Shown here: positions 60,007-64,000 of the stretch, piece by piece
Position numbering within the stretch: position 1 is the stretch's first letter
Layout: every line of letters starts with the position of its first letter
Source of the DNA: Rhizobium sp. L43
Lineage (GTDB): Bacteria > Pseudomonadota > Alphaproteobacteria > Rhizobiales > Rhizobiaceae
Length of the DNA stretch: 64,000 bases
Direction: 5' to 3'
Assembly (NCBI RefSeq): GCF_002531725.1
Contig: NZ_NWSQ01000008.1
Coordinates: 1-64,000 of the forward strand
Position numbers and translations under genes: made by a program
Notes under the pieces: generated by a model
What the model was told of the DNA's origin: nothing
The model's input: only the letters and a program-made list of their open reading frames with translations
The model's database searches: none

Positions 60007-61553
60007 GGGGCAAAGTCCCTCATAGCCTGGTTCGAAAACAGGCGCGCATCCATCTGTTTCAGCTGATCCGACACCGCGACGCCTTTCGGCAGGCGGTCGA
60101 GAACATGGGCGGCAAGATCGATGCCGGGGGCAAACTCCATCAACGTCAGGCATCCGTCGATCACCCGAAAGACGGCACGCTCGGTGACGACGAGCTGTGA
60201 CTGGCCTTCCGGGGCAAAGGCGGGGCTCGAACTGATCTGGTCGACCTGGTCGACGATCTTGCAGACTCTGCCGTCCCTGGTGATGTCGAGGCGGCCGTCG
60301 GCAACCGCAACTTCCGCGCCGCCGGCCGAAAATGCGCCGAGATAGACAACGTGCTTGGCCGTCTGCGAAATATTGGTGAAGCCGCCGACCCCGACGATGG
60401 AATTGTTGAAACGGCTGACATTGACCGCACCATGCCGATCCACCTCGGCCATGCCGAGGAAGGCGATATCGAGGCCGCCGCCGTCGTAAAAGTCGAACTG
60501 TGATGCCTGTGGGATGACGGCGCTCGGATTGACTGCGGCGCCGAAGGACAGCTCCTCGGCCGGCACGCCACCGATGACGCCGGATTCGATCGTCACCGTA
60601 TAATCGTCGAATCCCTCTTCGCCGGCGATGCGGCCGATCCCGGCGGCGATGCCGATGCCGAGGTTGATCGTCGGACGATTGAGCGGCGCCAGTTCCAGGA
60701 AGGCGCGGCGCTGAATAATCTTATCGGCCGAGAGCGGTGCCGGCTGCAGACGGCTCAGCGCCATCCGGACGCGGCCGGTATAGGCGATATTGTCGGTCTC
60801 GGCGAAGCTGATGCCGTGCTCAGCCGGATCATCGCAGACCACGACATAATCGACCAGCACTGCCGGGATGCGAACGTCGTTGGGCGGCAGCGAGCCGCGC
60901 TCGGCAATCCGCTTGACCTGCACGACGACGATACCGCCGGAGTTTCGGCCTGCCTGGGCCATGGCGAGCACATCGAGCGGAAAGGCCTCGTCCTCGAGGG
61001 TGATATTGCCGTCTTCGTCGGCCGTCGTGCCGCGCAACAGCACGCAGTCGAGCGGCATTGACGGATAAAGCAGCCATTCCTTGCCGCGCAACGACACGCG
61101 CTCGACAAGCGCCCGCGGCGTCGTCGCATTCATGCGGCCGCCGCCATGCAGCGGATCCATAAAAGAGCCGAGCCCGATATGGGTGACCACTCCCGGCTGG
61201 CCGGCGGCAATCGCCCGGTAGAGCTGGGCGACGACGCCTTGCGGCCAGCAATGCGCTTCGATCTTTTCCTCGATCGCCAGCCTGCCAAGGCGCGGCGTAC
61301 CGCGCCACCCCCCGGCGATCACGCAGGCGACAAGGCCTTCATAGCCAAAATGCCCCATGCCGCGCGTCTGACGATCGCCGGTGCTGGCAGCAAACAGAAG
61401 TGTCAGGTTGCGCGGTTTTCCGGAGGCGAGGAAGCGCTTCTCGACCGCCGCCGTGATCGCCTCGGGATGGCAGCATCCTCCAAAACCCGAAGCAGCGACC
61501 GTCATCCCGTCTTCGAGAAGATCCGCAGCTTGCTGTGAAGAGATGACCTGCAT
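60003..61553 (-). CDS. Family I CoA-transferase (acetate/propionate CoA-transferase, YdiF type)
   Basis: Starting at the ATG at 61553 (MQVISSQQAADLLEDGMTVA) the protein has 516 residues, matching fused alpha-beta CoA-transferases such as YdiF. A longer frame would begin upstream of the operator palindrome and is rejected. Catalytic Glu323 lies in VTIESGVIGGVPAEE; other motifs are GFGGCCHPEAI, HIGLGSFMDP, LGIGIAAGI and GGFTNISQTAK. It activates a carboxylic acid with CoA from acetyl- or succinyl-CoA. It is the first gene of the eleven-gene unit, coupled by a 4-base overlap to the SDR. Confidence 0.88.
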   Translation of the reverse strand: MQVISSQQAADLLEDGMTVAASGFGGCCHPEAITAAVEKRFLASGKPRNLTLLFAASTGDRQTRGMGHFGYEGLVACVIAGGWRGTPRLGRLAIEEKIEAHCWPQGVVAQLYRAIAAGQPGVVTHIGLGSFMDPLHGGGRMNATTPRALVERVSLRGKEWLLYPSMPLDCVLLRGTTADEDGNITLEDEAFPLDVLAMAQAGRNSGGIVVVQVKRIAERGSLPPNDVRIPAVLVDYVVVCDDPAEHGISFAETDNIAYTGRVRMALSRLQPAPLSADKIIQRRAFLELAPLNRPTINLGIGIAAGIGRIAGEEGFDDYTVTIESGVIGGVPAEELSFGAAVNPSAVIPQASQFDFYDGGGLDIAFLGMAEVDRHGAVNVSRFNNSIVGVGGFTNISQTAKHVVYLGAFSAGGAEVAVADGRLDITRDGRVCKIVDQVDQISSSPAFAPEGQSQLVVTERAVFRVIDGCLTLMEFAPGIDLAAHVLDRLPKGVAVSDQLKQMDARLFSNQAMRDFAP

Positions 61554-61572
61554 GACGATCTTTGCTTCCCCG

Positions 61573-61588
61573 GCCTGTATATACAGGC
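61573..61588. promoter_or_regulatory. Probable HutC-type operator (16-bp perfect palindrome)
   Basis: GCCTGTATATACAGGC is a perfect palindrome 19 bases upstream of the CoA-transferase ATG. Its core TGTATATACA matches the TGTA-N2-TACA pattern of HutC operators. The regulator is the fourth gene of the same operon, so autoregulation is expected. Confidence 0.75.
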
Positions 61589-61651
61589 TAGCCGCCGATC
61601 GTTTGGAAGGCAACTGGAATCTTTGCCGGTATTTTGGGCAAGTTGCCTCGA

Positions 61652-62677
61652 TCAGCCGATATTCAGCAGCCCGATCAGGCAAAGCCCAAGAGCTGCCAAC
61701 GCCAATAGCGACAGCGCCGCCGCTGCGAGGACCCGACCGCCGGTATGGGCGACGGATCTGACATCAACGGAGAGACCCAAAGCGGCCATGGCGGTGACGG
61801 TGAAGGCGGCGGAGACAGCCGACATCCCGGGCAGCAACGGCGCCGGGATCGCATCGAGGGAACGAAGCGTCGCCATCGCTGCAAAACCGAGGATGAACCA
61901 TGGGAGGACATGGCGGAGATTGACTGCAGAGCCGCCAGCACGGCGGCCGTGAACTGCAACGAGCAGAAGGATGACGGGTCCGAGCATCATCACGCGGATC
62001 AGTTTGACGAGCGTGCCCACCTGGGTGCTGACGGCGCCGGCAGAGGCCGTGGCCGCCAATACCTGCGGGACGGCATAGGCTGTCACTCCTGCGAAAACGC
62101 CGTATTGAACGGCGCTGAGACTAAAGAACAGGTGAAGAAGCGGCAGCGTCAGCACTGCACCGATGCCCAGCAGCGCGGTAAAGGCTATCGACGCGGCGAT
62201 CTCGTCCGGTTTGGCGCCGATCACCGGCGCTGCAGCGGCAATTGCAGAATTGCCGCAGATCGAGTTGCCGCAAGCAACCAACATCGCCAGACTGATCGAC
62301 AGCCCGAAGAGCCGCCCGATCAGAAAGCTGCCGGCCAAAGACAGAGCAACCAGAACGGCAATTCCGCCGACGAGCGGCAGTCCGGCCTGACGGACGGCAG
62401 CCGTGCTGAGCGAAGCGCCCAACAACACCACCGCAATCTCGAGAAGCGTCTTGGCGGCGAATTGAATGCCGGGAACGAAGGTCCGCGGCAGCCGGATCGA
62501 AGAGCGCACGACAATGCCGATCAGAATAGCAAGCACGAGGCTCTCGATCCAATGCGAGCCGAAAATCATGATCTGCAGCTGCTCAACCAAGTGTGCAATG
62601 AACGTGACTGCCCCACAAAGGACAAGGCCCGGCAGGACGGAAAGAAGAGACAGGGGACGTGAGGCAGAGATGAGCAT
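61652..62677 (-). CDS. YeiH/UPF0324-family membrane transporter
   Basis: Starting at the ATG at 62677 (MLISASRPLSLLSVLPGLVL) the protein has 341 residues and about ten membrane helices. Family-specific stretches are WIESLVLAILIGIVVRS, FAAKTLLEIAVVLLGASLS and the repeated CGNSICGNSAIAAAAPVIGA, found in all YeiH-type proteins, which are often annotated as putative sulphate exporters. It is divergent from a LysR regulator with a TCAAT-N11-ATTGA box between them. A GTG twelve codons upstream is a weaker start. The transported ion is not established. Confidence 0.85.
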   Translation of the reverse strand: MLISASRPLSLLSVLPGLVLCGAVTFIAHLVEQLQIMIFGSHWIESLVLAILIGIVVRSSIRLPRTFVPGIQFAAKTLLEIAVVLLGASLSTAAVRQAGLPLVGGIAVLVALSLAGSFLIGRLFGLSISLAMLVACGNSICGNSAIAAAAPVIGAKPDEIAASIAFTALLGIGAVLTLPLLHLFFSLSAVQYGVFAGVTAYAVPQVLAATASAGAVSTQVGTLVKLIRVMMLGPVILLLVAVHGRRAGGSAVNLRHVLPWFILGFAAMATLRSLDAIPAPLLPGMSAVSAAFTVTAMAALGLSVDVRSVAHTGGRVLAAAALSLLALAALGLCLIGLLNIG

Positions 62678-62713
62678 CGGCAAGACCTTGCGGAATGCCG
62701 CACTGTCCCACAC

Positions 62714-62734
62714 TCAATTGTCGACTTCTATTGA
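62714..62734. promoter_or_regulatory. LysR-type T-N11-A box
   Basis: TCAAT (62714-62718) and ATTGA (62730-62734) are perfect inverted arms separated by 11 bases, the layout of LysR recognition sites. It lies in the 100-base interval between the YeiH-like gene and its divergent LysR gene. Confidence 0.55.
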
Positions 62735-62777
62735 ATAGTTTAGTAGGATTTATTCGGTAAAATCGAACGATTGAATC

Positions 62778-63701
62778 ATGACCTTCGAACAGCTCTCCAT
62801 TTTCGTAGCGGTTGCCGAACGCGAGCACTTGACCAACGCCGCCTCCGCGATCGGGCTGACGCCATCGGCCGTCAGCTCGGCTATCCGCAATCTCGAGACC
62901 TCCTATGGCGTCGAGCTTTTCCATCGCGTCGGACGCCGCATAGAGCTGACATCTGAAGGACGGGTGTTTCTGGGAGAGGCAAGAGCGACGCTCGCACGCG
63001 CAAAAGCCGCAGCGCTCGTCTTGTCCGATCTCGGCGGCTTGCAAAAGGGTGAACTGGTCGTTTTTGCCAGTCAGACGATCGCAAGCTATTGGCTGCCGGC
63101 GATGTTGATGCGTTTCAAGATCCGCTACCCCGGCATCGATCTGAAGCTGATGATCGGCAACACGACCACGGTGGCAAAAGCGGTGCTCGAAGGATTGGCC
63201 GAGGTCGGCTTCGTCGAAGGCAGCGTCGATGAGCCGGCACTGAATGTTCAGCCCCTTGCCGATGACGAACTCCTGATCGTCGTCGGGCCGCGCCATCCCT
63301 GGGCGCGCGGCAAATCAATTGCACCGGCGGACCTGGTTTCGAGCACAAAATGGGTCATGCGCGAAAAGGGTTCCGGAACCCGGTCGGCTTTCGAGGCGGC
63401 GATTTCCAGTCTCGGCATCGGCCCCGAAAATCTGGCCGTCGCGCTTGAACTGCCATCGAACGAGGCGGTCATATCGGCAGCAAGGGAAGGCCTCTGCGCG
63501 ACGGTCGTGTCGGGCGCCGTGGCCGCGCCGCTCTTGACGCAAGGTCTGCTGGTCAAGGCGCGTTTCCCCCTGCCGTCCCGCCAATTTGCAATCCTGCGGC
63601 ATAAACAAAGGCACCCTAGTCGCGCCTCGCTGGCACTAGAAACGATTTGCCGAGAGGATAAAGCCGCCGAAATTAAAAATTGGGATGATTGGGCGCTCTA
63701 G
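62778..63701 (+). CDS. LysR-family transcriptional regulator (YeiE-like)
   Basis: The 307-residue protein has the LysR helix-turn-helix (MTFEQLSIFVAVAEREHLTN, then AIGLTPSAVSSAIRNLETSY) and a two-lobed effector domain (LVVFASQTIASYWLPAMLMR, then LAEVGFVEGSVDEP, GSGTRSAFEAAI). The HLTNAA-type recognition region and pairing with a YeiH homologue are like the enterobacterial yeiE-yeiH pair. It probably activates the divergent transporter gene through the box at 62714-62734. Confidence 0.87.
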   Translation: MTFEQLSIFVAVAEREHLTNAASAIGLTPSAVSSAIRNLETSYGVELFHRVGRRIELTSEGRVFLGEARATLARAKAAALVLSDLGGLQKGELVVFASQTIASYWLPAMLMRFKIRYPGIDLKLMIGNTTTVAKAVLEGLAEVGFVEGSVDEPALNVQPLADDELLIVVGPRHPWARGKSIAPADLVSSTKWVMREKGSGTRSAFEAAISSLGIGPENLAVALELPSNEAVISAAREGLCATVVSGAVAAPLLTQGLLVKARFPLPSRQFAILRHKQRHPSRASLALETICREDKAAEIKNWDDWAL

Positions 63702-63842
63702 CGACTCGATCGAGTGCGCAGGCAATATCTGCGTGCCCAAACGATGCTTCGCGTATGGAACGAAATCAACGTGCGGCGGTTATATGACCGCCTTCCTCCT
63801 CAACAGCCGAGAGTGACGGTCCTGATGTTGCGCGGTCCGAAT

Positions 63843-64000
63843 ATGACTCACATGTTCAAGGTTTTTGCATGCGCTATCGCTGTTGCCACGGCGTCAATGG
63901 CAATGGCCGGCGTCGCCAATGCCGACGAATCGGCTTTTTTGAAAACACTTGCGGGAAGTTGGAACGGCAAGGGGACGGTGAAAGTGCGGACAAACGCACC
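63843..64000 (+). CDS. Secreted protein, 5' end only
   Basis: The frame from the ATG at 63843 (alternatives 63825 and 63852) runs off the right edge. It encodes a signal peptide (MFKVFACAIAVATASMAMAG, cleavage after ANA) followed by DESAFLKTLAGSWNGKGTVK. The LAGSWNGKGTVKVRT start resembles small rhizobial periplasmic proteins with a lipocalin-like WxGxG motif, but too little is visible to assign a function. Confidence 0.6.
   Translation, partial: MTHMFKVFACAIAVATASMAMAGVANADESAFLKTLAGSWNGKGTVKVRTNA

Overview
The window looks like part of a secondary replicon (plasmid or megaplasmid) of a Rhizobium/Sinorhizobium/Agrobacterium-type alphaproteobacterium. The strongest evidence is a complete repABC replication/partition operon at 18.1-21.8 kb (minus strand), with the counter-transcribed RNA expected between repB and repC. 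The high GC content, dense solute transport, a thu (trehalose/maltose/sucrose) operon and a beta-glucan synthase pair fit the same group. I see no tRNA, rRNA, intact insertion sequence or CRISPR array.

Layout. 0-6 kb: thuEFGKA (minus; thuA cut by the window edge) with the divergent LacI-type regulator thuR and two palindromic operators. 6.2-11.9 kb (minus): class I aldolase, GntR/FCD regulator, sugar-binding protein, two permeases and a PfkB kinase; no ATPase is encoded in this unit. 12-14.5 kb: a bifunctional penicillin-binding protein and a possible 50-residue small protein. 14.5-17.8 kb: an HlyD-type membrane-fusion protein and a processive family 2 glycosyltransferase resembling the S. 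meliloti mixed-linkage beta-glucan pair BgsB/BgsA. 18.1-21.8 kb: repCBA. 22-24.2 kb: a secreted protein of unknown function and an NmrA-like oxidoreductase. 24.5-29.9 kb: a MASE1/five-PAS histidine kinase followed by three response regulators. 30.1 kb: an ArsR repressor.

31-48.3 kb is a sugar-acid region. Minus strand: a peptide/oligosaccharide-type ABC transporter (binding protein, two permeases, fused double ATPase) and two enolase-superfamily dehydratases. Plus strand: a GntR regulator, uronate dehydrogenase-like enzyme, SMP-30 lactonase, a dehydratase/aldolase of the DapA family, and a second five-gene Dpp-type transporter. Together these fit oxidative uronate/aldarate catabolism with two uptake systems. 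48.3-50.6 kb: an alpha/beta hydrolase, a decayed methyltransferase and a membrane protein of unknown function.

50.9-61.6 kb is the most unusual part. It is a co-oriented eleven-gene unit: CoA-transferase, SDR, MaoC-like hydratase, HutC-like regulator, a histidine-ammonia-lyase homologue that lacks the Ala-Ser-Gly triad needed for the MIO cofactor, and a glycine-betaine/quaternary-amine-type ABC transporter with an ornithine-cyclodeaminase-family protein and a PhnD-like protein inserted among its genes. The first five genes overlap by 4 bases each, and a perfect 16-bp palindrome with a HutC-type core lies just ahead of the first start codon. My reading, which is inference, is a catabolic system for a betaine of an aromatic or imidazole amino acid, opened by cofactor-free elimination of trimethylamine as in ergothionase. 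The window ends with a YeiH-family transporter, its divergent LysR regulator, and the 5' end of a secreted-protein gene.
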